DNA from: Monilinia fructicola
Taxonomy: Eukaryota; Ascomycota; Leotiomycetes; Helotiales; Sclerotiniaceae
Direction: 5' to 3'
Length of the DNA stretch: 64,000 nt
NCBI GenBank assembly: GCA_008692225.1
Contig: VICG01000009.1
Location: forward strand, 806,001 to 870,000
Shown here: piece by piece, positions 1-12,644 of the stretch
How the letters are laid out: every line of letters starts with the position of its first letter
Numbering within the stretch: position 1 is the stretch's first letter
Notes under the pieces: generated by a model
Seen by the model: the letters and a program-made list of their open reading frames with translations, nothing else
Told to the model about the DNA's origin: nothing
Databases searched by the model: none
Made by a program: the position numbers and the translations under genes

Positions 1-1012
1 TAGTTTTACTGTTCTTCGATTTCACTCCCAGAGTCCGATATCCGATAATGCCACTTCCATGTTATGCGTACGTTCTCAGATCATGTGGCATTTTTACCAA
101 TCTCTTCCTTGACGAGAAACACGATAGGCATTGAGTGGTTGTCACTGCTTTGACAATTTTGAGACATGAAACTTCGATGATTGAAAGAGTTCAAGATCCC
201 CGAACGTAGAAGACGAACCAGGTTTCGCCGGTTTCGCAATGCTCATCCGGGTAAAGTTCACGGAAGTTGTTATCATGGCAGGAATTGTAGAACGTGGGGG
301 ATGGTAGTGGCCATCAAACACAGCACAGCTAAGTACAGCACAGGAGCGAACATTCTAGTACCGAAGTGGGGAAAGCACTAACTACTACCAACATAGTGGT
401 TGGCAAATTACTGTATGAGAGGAACGCATGGTATTAATATTAGGATTCGGGTCAACGAGCTAGCTAGCTGGTGTGTCTGCTGATCAGGGACTAGTGGTGG
501 CCAAGTATCCAATTGAGAAAGATTTGGAAGCAACGTGAGTATTGTTGGTTGAATTTAGTTGTGCGTCTAAAGGATACCAAGACTAAGCAAGACTTACAAG
601 TTGCGATGAATGGGTATGGAACAGACCTTTCACGTCATGAAAGATTAAGTTTGAGGAATCTACCCGGAGGAAGCTGCCATTTCCCTGCAAAGCTAGAAGA
701 GTTAGGAGAGTAGTGGAGGATTTAGATTTGAAATACTAATATTCGGATATTTCTAGTTTGTGCGTGGGAAGTACGCGGGACCCAACACGGACACTTATCA
801 AAGGTCCGCCGATCATTCAAGAACATCCCTCCCGGGTCTACCGAGGTACTTAGCGTAGTTGAAAGGATACCTAGGGCTTTGTATTCGGATAGGTAGACAT
901 GATAGGGTTTAGATGAAAGAAGACCTACCTCTCTACCTACTTATTTCCTTCACCCATGGAGCAAAGCAGGTACAGATGCCACAAATGGATAATGTAAATT
1001 GAGAGATAATTA

Positions 1013-1117
1013 GTATGTATGTATGTATGTATGTATGTATGTATGTATGTATGTATGTATGTATGTATGTATGTATGTATGTATGTATGTATGTATGTAT
1101 GTATGTATGTATGTATG
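1013..1117. repeat. (GTAT)n microsatellite, about 26 units
   Basis: This is an almost perfect tetranucleotide tract of about 105 bp. It is the longest pure microsatellite in the first 20 kb, and translation of its other strand gives meaningless Thr-Tyr-Ile-His repeats. It is likely polymorphic in length. Confidence 0.95.
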
Positions 1118-1594
1118 AAAGCATCTTTCACAGTTTGATTTTATAGTACAGTCATAATAAATACAGGCATAAAAGTAAAGGCTTCTTACGGAAGAATTAA
1201 TGTGAGCGAGTTCTTTTTCTTTTTCCTCAGTACGTGCGTGGCTAGTTAGTTCTCTTAACAGCGGGTAAGAATGATGATGAGGATGATGGTGACGATGTTG
1301 AAAGGAGAGAGTTCACCATTCAGTTCTCAATTATAATGATAAGTCTTTCTAAGATGTTCTTTTGCCTGCTTACCTACCTGCCTACCTATCTACTTACCGT
1401 AACCTAACCTAAGCTGCTCAGGTGAGCTGAATAATATATGCAAGACTAGATAGATGGGTTGATGGGTTGATAGGTAGATAGGTACCTAGTACTATCTCTT
1501 GTATTACTTATTTGGTACAGTACTCCTATCCATGGATCACTTCTATGTCCGTAAGTAGCGATCTTGAGGGAAATAAATGCTGTATACGGAGTAG

Positions 1595-1645
1595 ATGGAT
1601 GGATGGATGGATGGATGGATGGATGGATGGATGGATGGATGGATG
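1595..1645. repeat. (GGAT)n microsatellite
   Basis: About 12 tandem GGAT units directly follow a TACGGAGTA 9-mer. A CATC tract, the same repeat on the other strand, recurs at about 24,680-24,715. Confidence 0.9.
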
Positions 1646-3378
1646 GGTAGATATGACAAAGCAGCTGAACTCAAAATGAAGAGTCCGGTTTTGAAGCTTA
1701 GTAAGTGATATACATAGACTACCTAATATAAAATGAGATTGTGACTGTCAAGGAGAGAAAGGCAGAGAGAGAGAAAACTGCTGTGAATACCTACCTAGAG
1801 ATTTCATTTGTATGAGTGAATTTCTATCAAGCATCGATAATACCAAGGAACGAACGAGTACGATACGATACCATACGATACGAGTGTTTGGCTACAATCT
1901 CATTATTATTAGATAGATACGGAGTAGATATACCTAGGTAGGTACCTACTCATCTAGGAGATAGAGATCATAGATAATATAGATTTACGGGATTTGTTCA
2001 CAATTGTATTCATTATATTCATTACATTCATTACATTGCCTAGTACCTTGTTGGATAAAGATAAGTGGAGACAAGATGATGCATCTCTAACAGATCATAA
2101 ATCACGAGGACTTACATATTTTTGAATCTCCATTCATGATTGGATGGATGGATTAATGAGAGTGATTTATACTCATACCATATGATGATTCGATGAATAA
2201 AGTGAAGGTGATTGATTCACAAATCCATGCATATCTTTTGTCCCTCATGAGATCTTACATAAGGAGTGCATAATCTTGATGAAATGTATCCAAGTGATAG
2301 AGTAGGGGTCCCCCTAGTTTACTGCCACCCCTAGACGTCCGCTTCTGGTCTTGGTCTTGCGTCCTGCTAGCTCACTCGGCTAAGCCCAATGAGGAATAAT
2401 CCTTGTATAGCAAAATGGTCTGTTCCATTGATCATCCTTCCATAAACATCCAGAAGGGTGGAAGGGCAGGCGTGGAAGCGTGGAAGCGTGGAAGCGTGGA
2501 AGTGTGGAATTGTGGGAGTGTGGGAGTGAGGGAGGAAGAGTGCGCATACTCCCTTTTGTACCTAGTACAGTATCCAATGTGCTAATTATGTATGTACTAA
2601 TCAGCATCAGCATCAGGTATGAGGTATGAGGTATGTACAGTACTATGTACAGAGAAGATGTGAGGCATCTACTTATTAGTGCATGTATGCAGGTATGAAG
2701 TATTCACACAAAGCAAACAACTCAAGTAAAGAAAGAAATACAGAAGTAAGTAATATAATAATTAAGTGAATAATAATAAGTAAGTAGCGCACACGATATC
2801 TTGGATATCTACTGAGGTATTTATCTATCTATCTATTTATCTATAGAGTATAATAATAATTAATATTTCATTCCATTTATACATAATTCCTCCTCTTTCG
2901 CAACATCCATCCATCCATCATCCCTCCATCTATCCATCCATTCATCCCTCATCCATTCATCCCTCCATCCATCATCCATCCTGACTTAACTCTTTCATCT
3001 CCTCAAAAATACTTCGTCGCTGCCTCGACTTTGCTTCTACAAACTTATATCTTCAAATCCCCTTTGAATCGCAGCAGAGTTAGTTGGTTTGCTCTATCCT
3101 TCTATCCTTCTATCCTTCTATCCTTCTATCCATCCCCGTTCAACTTTCAATTGCTTCCTTCCCGGATCCGATCCCATAGCTCAACGACCCTTTCGACGCC
3201 CACCATTCCCAACTGCGTCCCAACAACAACAACAATAACAATTTCGCTTTCTTCGACCATAAGGTACCAGTCCATTATCTTCGCTTTCTTACAAAACTAC
3301 GCTCCATCAGTTAGTTGCTCTTGTGCTGCATCACCAAGTCATTTCAATTCGCTCGCAACCTTTCTGTCGCAAATCGAA

Positions 3379-3479
3379 GTGAGTCAGCCCTACCAAATAA
3401 TCGCATTCTGAGTCATTGAATTCATCGCCACACGTTTTTAGAATAAGTCAAATACTAATCTTGTGTCGCGCATCTACAG
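3379..3479 (+). other. probable 5'-UTR intron of the STB3-like gene
   Basis: The segment begins with a perfect GTGAGT donor and ends CTACAG. It has an ACTAAT branch-like site at 3453-3460, about 20 bp before the acceptor. It lies just upstream of the first ATG (3511), so it would be spliced from the leader and not from coding sequence. This is inference from consensus alone; transcript reads would settle it. Confidence 0.55.
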
Positions 3480-3510
3480 AGCAAATCAACCGACTGATCC
3501 CATCAACAGA

Positions 3511-4611
3511 ATGGCTTCCATTACTTCCTCTGTTCGCAGAATCCCAACACCATTCGACCGTGACAACTTAACTGCTGTCGCGCCTCGAAGTGTTCCCTCC
3601 ACCAAGGGCCACTCTCTTCCTACCCCTCCAAATTCCATCTCTCCCAGCCTACCTCCTCACCTTACCAAACCTTTTGGTACTCGTTCGCCGTTACCTCAGC
3701 TCAACTTGGAGCATGTCGATTCCGATCTTGACTTACAAGATGGAAGTGGAACTGAAGGTACATCGGATATCGGATCACCAGGCTTGGATACCACGGGTGC
3801 GATTACCCCTAGCCTTTTGGCGAAGCATCATCTTCCCGAAATTCTGTTGGATCACGGCCCACTTGCTATTCGCCACATCATGGGCTACCTCACTACTTCA
3901 GTCCCCGGCTTTTCTGGAATTCCTCCCGCGAAAGCTAGAAGACTGGTTGTGGGTGCTCTTGAAGGACGTGGAAATGGCGGTGAGGCTGGCGGTGTAAAGG
4001 GAAATGTGTTGTTCGAGAAAGTGGGTTGGGGCCGATGGGACGCGAGACTAAAGGGGCATCCGGCTCGAATGGGCCGGGCTTTTGGAAACTCACCACCACC
4101 GAGTTTACCAGATTCCTACCCGATAGGAATGCCAATAGCCAACAACCAAGGGTGGTCATTTACTCGAACACGCCTCAACGAACCCGGTTCAAGTTGGGCC
4201 GGGGATTCGACGATTTTATCTCATCGAGATGACGTCTCGATGCCTGATGAGGCCGATAAGATGTCTTTGGATGGCGATCAGTCGGGCTCTTCCTCATCTG
4301 AGCCTGAAGAGGATGTAACGATGGAGGATGACCCAGATGATGTTACAGATGAAGAGGACTGGGCAGCTGTTGGAGCCGCAGCATTAAGAGCGGCTTCATA
4401 TTCGGCATCGGGACCTCTTACATCTGGGCCTCTTCCACAAGTCTTCAATTCTCACGTATATCGGGGAGGTTTCCGAACTCATCTTGGACATTCCGTTCCA
4501 GCACCGGCACGAACCTACACCCCTAACGGCTTTACAGCTCTCAACATGGCTTCTGCAGACTCTCAAGAACGAGAGGCCATTGAAGCCCTCTTAAGACTTG
4601 GTTCTGTATAA
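3511..4611 (+). CDS. Stb3-like Sin3-binding protein (366 aa)
   Basis: Single-exon gene. The frame is open further 5', but only from a GTG inside the presumed leader intron, so the ATG at 3511 is taken as the start. Residues about 100-185 form the conserved core of the fungal Stb3/Sin3-binding family: a LPEILLDHGPLAIRH block, then a PGFSGIPPAKARRLV block, then FEKVGWGRWDAR. In yeast, Stb3 binds the Sin3 histone-deacetylase complex and the ribosomal RNA processing element, repressing ribosome-biogenesis genes under TOR control. A nuclear repressor role here is inferred from that family. The N-terminus is Ser/Pro-rich and disordered. An acidic stretch (EPEEDVTMEDDPDD) follows near residues 270-290, and the C-terminus is not recognisable. 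No frame break is seen. Confidence 0.85.
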   Translation: MASITSSVRRIPTPFDRDNLTAVAPRSVPSTKGHSLPTPPNSISPSLPPHLTKPFGTRSPLPQLNLEHVDSDLDLQDGSGTEGTSDIGSPGLDTTGAITPSLLAKHHLPEILLDHGPLAIRHIMGYLTTSVPGFSGIPPAKARRLVVGALEGRGNGGEAGGVKGNVLFEKVGWGRWDARLKGHPARMGRAFGNSPPPSLPDSYPIGMPIANNQGWSFTRTRLNEPGSSWAGDSTILSHRDDVSMPDEADKMSLDGDQSGSSSSEPEEDVTMEDDPDDVTDEEDWAAVGAAALRAASYSASGPLTSGPLPQVFNSHVYRGGFRTHLGHSVPAPARTYTPNGFTALNMASADSQEREAIEALLRLGSV

Positions 4612-6209
4612 GTTTCACGTGGAGTTTGGGGATGGCTGCACGCGGTGGGAATTAGCGTCAACATTTTACTAACGAGTATTGATCGAATCGTTTATTTTCA
4701 GCACGCGTAACGACGACCTGAACGGATGCCGAAACGGGAATTGGGATATGCCCCCTCGCATTAGCGAGTACGGGAGCATGGCGTTTTTGATATTTTTGGG
4801 GGTGGAATGAACTGATGATGACCTTGAGCCTGTGCTAATCCTCGTGCGCTCGGTATCTCTACTTCTACACACGCTTTTCTTTTGCACATACTATACTTTT
4901 TATATTCAACACTACTCCATCTACTTTGTTGGAGATTTTTTAAGTACGACGATCATGACAAATTATTCAACATCCATACCCTCGAATCGTACCGATATTG
5001 GCGGACGAACAGAAACTCTTCACTCAAATCAAGATGAATACAGTTTTCTTCAGTTTATACCTTTGCACATAGTTATCCTTAATATACCCCTAGCGACGCC
5101 GAAACGAGACGAGAGATGGCTGGGAACATCATGCTCGGAGGAAAAGCCCACGAGAAGTGGCACGGAGAGCGGACGACGGCCATCATAGAGGGCAGATTGA
5201 AACGACGTTCCACGTTAGGAATTACTTTTGAGCGCTTAGCTGCAGTCTCGAAATCAGAACTTAATGCATGGAGTTGGTTCGTACCGTTTGAATGTAACCT
5301 CATATGCTGTGATACAATTGATGTTTGCTATGTGGAAGGATACGACCTCTGGGTGATGATATGCTAATGGTGACTATGCTCCATGCATGTTTTGGGTTTT
5401 GAGCTGTGGCTTTGTAGTTAAGCCAAGTACCAGGTGTGGCTATAAAACCTTGAACTAGTTTTCAACTAAATGGGTTAATCGTATGGGTAAGTAGGTGGAA
5501 ATACCATCATTGATCAACGTCATCCAAGGTGAATTGATAACAAGATGGTTTCAAGCTCAGCGCTAGCTTCTCATCCCCAGCCATTATATCTTGGTATATT
5601 TCCATTCTCGGGAGCATTTTAGTTTGAGCCTCATGTGATCAATCATTTACAGCAAAAATCTCGCTTGTGTCCCCCTTTTCGGCCGAGAGCTAGGTGCTGG
5701 TGGCCGGTTGCTGGCCATAACTTATTAATGTTTGAGCTAATTGTTTATTTGTCCTTTCGTTTCATTTCGTTCGGCATTCTGACATTGGTGTTTCTTGCGC
5801 CTGGTATGACTTTCTGTGGTTTTGCATTCGCTTGCTTTTGTTGTAGATGGTAGGGCCGATGAATGTTGGTAGAGTGTAGATATGTTTGAATGAGCAAGTT
5901 GTGCACTTTGTGTAGGGGATTGTGGGAGGGTGGATATGTGTGAGAAGTTGCCAGTCATTGACTTGGTTTTGGAAAATGGTATTTGGAATGAGTTGAGTCT
6001 GCATGGGCAGGGAAGGGGATGAGTTTGTATTAACTTGAATCAGATATTCCATTCTTCAGTCCCTATATTAGACCGTCTTCTGCAAGCGACAAATTTCATC
6101 CTGGATATCTGTTGCGAGAGCATTCACTGCCCCCATACGCCATTCATATGGAGTAGCAAAGTTCCCGACGTGTTCATAACAATCCCGAGAGCAAGAATCG
6201 CCGTCGCCC
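4612..6209. other. convergent intergenic spacer
   Basis: This lies between the 3' ends of the STB3-like gene (+) and the SDR gene (-). The first few hundred bases are probably 3' UTR of the STB3-like gene. Small open frames are present on both strands, but none has a recognisable domain, splice continuation or clear coding bias. Confidence 0.55.
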
Positions 6210-7393
6210 TTAACTAAAAATATCAAACTGCTGGCTCACCAACCTCTCACTTAAATCCCACAGCCTAGCTTGATTTCCCACCCCAACTGCGTAATCTTGA
6301 GGTATTGGTCTCAAGACACAGTCTTGAAGAAAGCCTCCTGACGAGTCTGGTGGAGGTGTCAGTCACATTTTTTGGGGCGCTTAACAGAGAAAAATCTTTG
6401 AGAGTATACCTGAGATGGATGGGTCCAAAGCTGCAACCAAGGTAGTAGAACATCCTTCCTGGAGAGTTTTAGGCGGTTCAAAATCTTGACCTGTAATATA
6501 ATTAGTAGCTATCCGGTTCGTGGAAGCTTAGTATACATACCGCCTGAACTTTCCAAGAGTTGCTGCATTGCATTACTCCACAAATCCGGAGTTACATGAG
6601 CTTGGAGATTTGTTGTTGGTACGTCTATTTGATTGATCAGTATTCACCGGTACGTTGTCAATGGAGCTAACGCACAACCCGGTTGAAGTGCAAAAGATTG
6701 AACACCTCTGTCCTTTAGCCTGGCGGCCAAAGCACCAGAGAACAGAACATTGGCAGTTTTGGATTGTGCATAGGCTTGCCAGGGGTCGTAGTCTTTTCCA
6801 TCCTATTCATGGGGTAAATATTCGCAAAGTGATTGGGGCAGTAGTCGTACGTTGAAGTTCCAATCATCAAACCGCACACCACCAAGCTCATATCCAGTAC
6901 TACTAACATTCACAATTCTCGCTCCTCCATCTTTCCCCGCATTCAGGAGTTTTTCCAGGAGTAGATTGGTAAGTAGGAAATGTCCTATATGATTGCTGCC
7001 AAATTGTAGTTCGATCCCATCTAGAGTCGTCTGAAAACTCGGCAGGGCCATCACTCCCGCATTATTGATCAGGATATCGATTTTATCAACCAGGCCATTG
7101 ATCGATGCCGCAGCCTCTCTGATTGACTTTTGGGAAGCGAGATCGACATGTATAAAATGGGTTGCAATTGATTGATTGAGAGCATGAATTGATTCGAGCA
7201 CAGGAAGAACCTTTGACTCTGAACGTCCCGCGAGAATTATGGCAGACGGGAATGCGTGTGCAAGTGATACTGCGGTCTCGGCGCCAATGCTTCCAGCTGA
7301 GGGTCCTGTTATGAGTATTGTTTTCCCAGTCACAAGGGAAGAGAAGTGTTGCACCACAGAGATACCAGTACTAGATCGTGAGAATGCCGACAT
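6210..7393 (-). CDS. short-chain dehydrogenase/reductase (323 aa, 5 exons)
   Basis: NAD(P)-dependent oxidoreductase of the retinol-dehydrogenase/WW-oxidoreductase-like SDR group; substrate unknown. Introns are at 6803-6850, 6625-6675, 6491-6540 (GTATGT..CTACTAAT..TTACAG) and 6347-6409. The joined frame is continuous and totals 972 nt. Residues about 38-46 carry a glycine-rich nucleotide-binding loop, TGPSAGSIG. NNAG follows at about 125-128, the serine block is VNVSSTGYE, and after the first intron comes the catalytic YAQSK (YxxxK), then LQPG. The open frame extends 14 codons further upstream only to a TTG, so the ATG at 7393 is used. The C-terminus (SGGFLQDC..) matches the family. The gene converges on the STB3-like gene. 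No frame break was found. Confidence 0.85.
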
Positions 7394-8581
7394 TATCACT
7401 GAGATGCCAGTGAAGATAACAGTAGGTAGATCCAATTATGCTGTTACGATTCTATGCAAAAAAGCACTTTGACTAGGCACGTAGCACAATGATGTCTGAA
7501 ACGTTTGTATGGAAGAAGGTCATCGTCATATACTTATGGCGACGGCTTGCACTTCTTGGCATCTGCATGATTGCAACAGAATGATGCTGAACAACCGAAT
7601 ATGGCTTCGATATTCGGTACATTCCTATTGCTGACTTACCAAAGGAGAATATGCTGACCCTCGTTATCAAATGAGAAGTAAAGCTTAATGGAGAAATATT
7701 ACACCCCAGCCAGGATCAGGTAACTCGGGCAAGTTGAGACGACATACAAACGGATTTAGGAGATTAAAACGAGGTATGTCCTTTTGAAATTGATCCTTGT
7801 GATTGTGAGAAGAAAATGGCAGACTTGACAGTCAGTCGATTTGGCAAAACCGAATAGACAAGAAGAGGGGAAGAATAGTACGGTTGATTGATCGACACTG
7901 AGATTGATCTACACGTGACAATTCCATGAAGTTCAGAGGACCTTCCAGAAGTTCCAGATGTGCAACAAATATATTCGGAGGGAAACGACACGTGATGATC
8001 TGCCAAAGGCGGTAGGTAACCTTTACAGTAATGGATGGGGTAGTATTTTACAGTATAGGGCGTTTGGACCTCATCTCTTGGAAGTCACAACTCGCCATGA
8101 CTTATGAAGTTATGTTGGACTTTCGCAAGCTTAAGAAAACTTTCTTTCTTTATCTCTTTTGGATGTTAACGATGGCACGCCTTCATATGAATGGCTCCTT
8201 TGTTACTTATCGCCAAGTTTTCAATGCCCTCGTGACTTGAATAGCACGAATTGACAAACAAAATGCCAAAGTTCTACATGAAGTCATGGAAACAAAATCT
8301 GCGCATATCTAGTATCAGAACTAGTTTTCACGGCTTATCTAGTAGCCCAATGCCCATTTTTCTTTGCCTGATTGCCTCTACTGGTATTTGCCGACGCGAT
8401 TGAGTGCTCCAGATGAGCTTGGGTTGAAACATCTAGAAGTTGAACCGAACAAACGGTTTTGCAAAATACCCAAGACATGATGTATAGGGATAGCATGATT
8501 CCCCGACTGACAAGAAGCTGAACAGAGGTCCTCAAGAAGACTTCAGCTGTATAGACCAGTCACCTTAATTCATACCCCACC
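7394..8581. other. intergenic, no gene recognised
   Basis: This is the promoter side of the minus-strand SDR. Only short open frames without domain signal are present, and no notable repeats were seen. Confidence 0.5.
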
Positions 8582-9133
8582 ATGAACGAGCGTAAGATTT
8601 CAAATACGGATGAGGCATTGTATGACTCGCAACATACTACCAATCCACGTTCGCAGCAAAGCTCAGACTTTTCGTTTTTGTTTGATCAGAAAAGGCTTAC
8701 ATGCTACAGCTGGTCTGCGATAGTATGTACTGATCAGCATGTATTTGATAAAGACACATCACGTGAAGACTGCATTTTCCAGCGCCATGGGTCTGTTCTA
8801 GTGGGCAGATCCGGCAATGATATGCCTAAGCCCGTTTGTGAGGCATTCAGGTCGATCTTAAAGGTACCGGTGATTAGGCACGGTGTCCAAGCTGTTGACT
8901 CCGCTCATCTCATCTGCGATATCGTGAGATTCTTACTGATCTTGATACCATTGGTTTGTGACATGATCATTCAAGGAGGCAACATGATATTAATGTGTAC
9001 ACGTAAAGTGGAGACAGGCCTTTTGGCCATTTGGGAAGAATTATTAAGTACACTGTGCCTCTTTTTGGAAAAAGGGCTCCCCAAATCAAACTACCGAACG
9101 TGCTTGTCAAGTGCAGGACAATGGCAGTGTTAG
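8582..9133 (+). CDS. unrecognised ORF (183 aa), doubtful
   Basis: The frame runs 184 codons from an ATG in good context (CACCATGAA). I do not recognise the product. There is a hydrophobic stretch near residues 113-127 (FLLILIPLVCDMI), but no signal peptide, no repeats and no clear domain. It stands alone upstream of an MFS gene on the same strand and could be a lineage-specific gene, a decayed fragment, or chance. No obvious intron consensus continues it. Confidence 0.3.
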   Translation: MNERKISNTDEALYDSQHTTNPRSQQSSDFSFLFDQKRLTCYSWSAIVCTDQHVFDKDTSREDCIFQRHGSVLVGRSGNDMPKPVCEAFRSILKVPVIRHGVQAVDSAHLICDIVRFLLILIPLVCDMIIQGGNMILMCTRKVETGLLAIWEELLSTLCLFLEKGLPKSNYRTCLSSAGQWQC

Positions 9134-9336
9134 ATATTGATGATCAACAGTACTAAATGGTCCTTGGCCTCGATATTTTTGCTAGTTTTTATCTGGTAGG
9201 AATCGCCGCATTCTTCGGTCAGTGCTGTCATTACCATATCTACCAGGACGTCCAAGACTTTTAATAGATAGCTATCACAATCATCGCACATTAGTCTATT
9301 TGTACATGTTGAGAGTATTGTATAGAAAAGCATCCC

Positions 9337-11341
9337 ATGATGATTGAAATTGATAAGAATATAGAGTCCTTGGCTGCTTCAGACCTGAGCGAGCTATCAT
9401 TTCCCTGTACTGGAACAGATTCTAGTTCAAATATACTCCAAAGACTCGACGATTTAGGTCTTCGATTATCAGATGGTAACATCGTCAATTGGCTCCCGGG
9501 GAATCGAAACCACCCACGAAATTGGCCTTTGAAACGCAAACTAGCCAATACAGCTTGTATCTTCTTGTTAGATACATTTAGGTGTGTAATCCCACGTATG
9601 ATCACTTGTAAGAGACATGAAGCCATAAAATGATCGGAAGACTTACTTATCCAACCAAAGTGCTCTTATAGAATCAGGTGGTGTTCGTTCCCTGAGATCC
9701 TCCATCACAACAAGCACTGATATTCTCAAAAGCTGATCGCAGCTACACGAGCAGCTTCAGAATATGGAAACATCACAGACGCAGTCACTCATTGCCTTTT
9801 CCCTTATGTAAGTATCGACCAACTAGGCATAGTCCCAATTCATATTCTCATCTGTTTGTACAGGTACGGAATTGGTGAATCCTTAGGAAGCATCGTCTTT
9901 CCACCATATTCGGAAGCTTTCGGAAGAAAGCCGATACTCACATGCTCAGCCCTCTTGTTACCGCTTGGTTGCCTGGTTACTGGACTTGTACCTTCCATCA
10001 CAGGGGCATATATCGGCCGCTTTATCATGGGTGCGACGGCATCGGTTCCTGCTACTGTTATTGTAGGCAGTCTGGAAGACATGTGGGAGCCCGCAACCCA
10101 AGGTCATGCAATTTACGCGTGGGTACTATCGGCTGGACTGGGGGTTGCTTTGGGGTAGGTTTGTTCGGGCCGAGATCTCCCAACCCCCCCCCTTCCCCCC
10201 CTAAAGAACATAGATGCTGTTCGAGAGAAGTTGATATGGACGATTTACATTAACTGATCTCATAGTCCAATATATGGGACTTACATCATCAGTGTACTTG
10301 GTTGGTGAGTGGGTTCCCTATCTACGCATTTAAATTTTCTTCATCTAATGCGAGATTCGAACAAAGGCGATGGTTGTATCACATCGGTGCTATCGGGTCT
10401 TTCTGTGTTTTTGTTCTACTCCTTCTAGGTATCTCCGAAACCCGTCCTAGTAAACTTCTTGGAAACCATATTATCGCCGTCCAACCATATGCAGGAAAAC
10501 TCAGCCTTCGCAAACAGACAGCAGACGATCATGTCCCTGATTTCAGAACTTTCTGTCAAAGCGCCATTATTCAGCCAGCTAGAATTTTCATCCAAGAGCC
10601 TATCATTCTCACCATGGCAACACTATCAGCCATAGCTTTCTCCTTGGTATTTCTCTTTACAGAAGCCCTGGATGTTGTATTTCAACCTTATGGATTTACC
10701 CAGACATCATACTCACTATCATTTATCGCATATGTTATGGGAATGGTATGTGGTATTCCTGTTAGATTGCTAGAGTTTCGTCATCTCGACAAGCGTGCCG
10801 AAACGAAAGAATTAGAACCCGAAGATAAAATCATTGGCTTCGCTACTGGGGCACCAGTTTTAGCAGCTGGGCTTTGGCTAATGGCCTGGACTACACCACC
10901 ATTAGTCCATGGCATTGACTGGATTGTACCAATGATAGGATTAGCAGGTGCTGGATTTGCAGCAAATGAAATTGAATATGCGCTTGGGAATTATTTGGCC
11001 GATGTACGCCAGCCTAGTTCTTCTCTTGTGTTCATCTATGCTGATCAATATAGACATACACAGTCTACGCATCTTCCGCTTTTGCTGCGTACTCAACTCT
11101 TCGAGCCCTGCTCTCTGGTATATTTCCTCTCTTCGCAGACCAGATGTACAATGGTTTGGGATCGAATGTCGCTGGTTCAATATTGGCTGGTACTGCTACT
11201 TTGTGGCTTGTTAGTCCTTATGTATTTATGAAGTATGGGAAGAGGTTGAGAGAGAAGGGGAAATTTGCCAAATTCAGCGTAGATGTTGACCAAACCTGTC
11301 GGACAGTGGGTAGTGATGTGTTAGGAAGGCAAGATTGTTGA
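9337..11341 (+). CDS. MFS multidrug-type transporter (about 525 aa, 6 exons, one frame break)
   Basis: Membrane proton-driven transporter of the fungal drug/polyamine antiporter (DHA1-like) type; substrate unknown. The N-terminus ends in the family block NWPLKRKLAN. The middle carries FPPYSEAFGRK (loop 2-3), the next segment GRFIMGATASVPATV, and the C-terminal half has further membrane helices up to YNGLGSNVAGSILAGTA. Probable introns: 9586-9732 (least certain), 9808-9863, 10155-10265, 10305-10366, 11004-11053. In exon 2 the frame encoding AATRAASEYG must drop one base in the A-run 9768-9770 to continue as SLIAFSLMYGIGESLG. Without that change the frame terminates, so the gene is either a recent pseudogene or carries a sequence error. 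Exons 3-6 are clean. Confidence 0.75.
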
Positions 11342-11519
11342 TATTTAGGACGGAATTGAATTTCTACACGCGCATAGAAGGACCCTGAAAGAGGATCTTG
11401 CTGCGTGTGCATAAAGTAAAATAGAGGTCTACTTAATCGCTATCCAAGCCTCATTGATATTATGGTATATATTGATATCTTTCTCAATATTGCTAAAATA
11501 AAATACAATACCTAGGTAT

Positions 11520-11765
11520 TCAAACATTCTCATTGACTTTCACCAGGTGTTTCTGCTTGATGAATGAAACTTGTATCTCTTCATCTTTCAAACGAAGGAG
11601 AGTAACGACGAGATCAACCAGCATAAATAAATGATGATCTCGATTGAGTCCGCGCACGTAGTTGAATGAAGCCGATATGTCCTGGAGGATATTTTTCATT
11701 CTTTGAACGTCGGTGAAACTTACTTTGCTATCATTCTTCTGACACATTCTCTGCCATCCCCACAA
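11520..11765 (-). pseudogene. coding-like fragment of unknown gene
   Basis: The minus-strand frame (81 codons, starting from TTG and not ATG) has plausible coding composition, e.g. a segment reading HHLFMLVDLVVTLLRLKDEE. A GTAAGT donor-like site occurs 15 codons in. No domain is recognised and no upstream exon could be joined. It may be a gene remnant or chance. Confidence 0.25.
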
Positions 11766-12644
11766 CGCATCCCATTACATCTTTAGATATCAGCAGACAA
11801 AAGCGAATTATACAAATTCGGCTTGAAGAATACTGGAGCTTCTATTGAATGGCCAGTGAGTGAGCATTCACCTTTCTAGTCAGCTCCATTTCATCCTCTC
11901 ATATCCAAATTCAGTACACAACACTCTGCCATTGTAGTATGCTCGAGTGTATCCAAACAATTGCACTTATATTCAATATTTCATCGGCAAAGGAGGGCAT
12001 CTGAGCTGTCAACTCGAACATATGACAACCTTACTAGTGCCGGATCAACTATAATGGATTTCACAATTACATACGTACTAGAGAAGTGAGAGAAAACTTA
12101 CGAATGGCTTCGACCTTTTCTTTTTTAAATGGATATATTTTTAGATTATTTTCTTTTCACCAACTACCCTCCCGCCTGTCATTACCCCCTTAACCCATTC
12201 ACTCCAACCATCATAGGATGAAAATTCACTGCCTTGAACTAAATAATACCAATTCAAGATCTGTGACCGATCGGTTAGAACTTGCTATTTCCAAGGTTCT
12301 GTAAGCCAATCTACCAAGTCAAGCCAACGTTGTTAATCCAATAGACAACATTATGTGGCAGTGTATCAATAAAACGATCCCCGAGCAAAACGCCGAAAAG
12401 AAGCTCAACATTCCTATGCAAAAAGTAGGGTTATTATCAGACACAAGCGTTTATAAAAATAAATTCATCACCGGCTCGAGAGCATGTGCTACTCACTAAC
12501 AAGAGAGCAGACGTAACATTGGAGTTTAAGGCGAAGTCAATTTGAGCTTATTATTCTATACATTAAATGCTAATTGTCTACAAGATGCTAAAACAAGATA
12601 TCTTAGACGCTCGGTTTCGAATCATCATTAGATTGAAAGGAGAA

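Larger units (their letters stand above)
1..3378. other. repeat-rich intergenic DNA
   Basis: No gene can be supported here. Open frames are short, mostly lack ATG starts, or lie within tandem repeats. The stretch holds a long GTAT tract, a GGAT tract, patches of ACGATACGATACC-type sequence near 1860, and two copies of the 9-mer TACGGAGTA (1585-1593, 1918-1926). From about 2,900 to 3,370 the plus strand becomes pyrimidine-rich with CATC and CTTCTATC runs. This is typical of a fungal promoter and 5' leader for the downstream STB3-like gene. Confidence 0.6.

Noticed and set aside
3031..3411. A 126-codon plus-strand frame upstream of the STB3-like gene
   Set aside because: It covers CTTCTATC repeats and the presumed leader and intron, and has no domain. 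It is probably 5' UTR.
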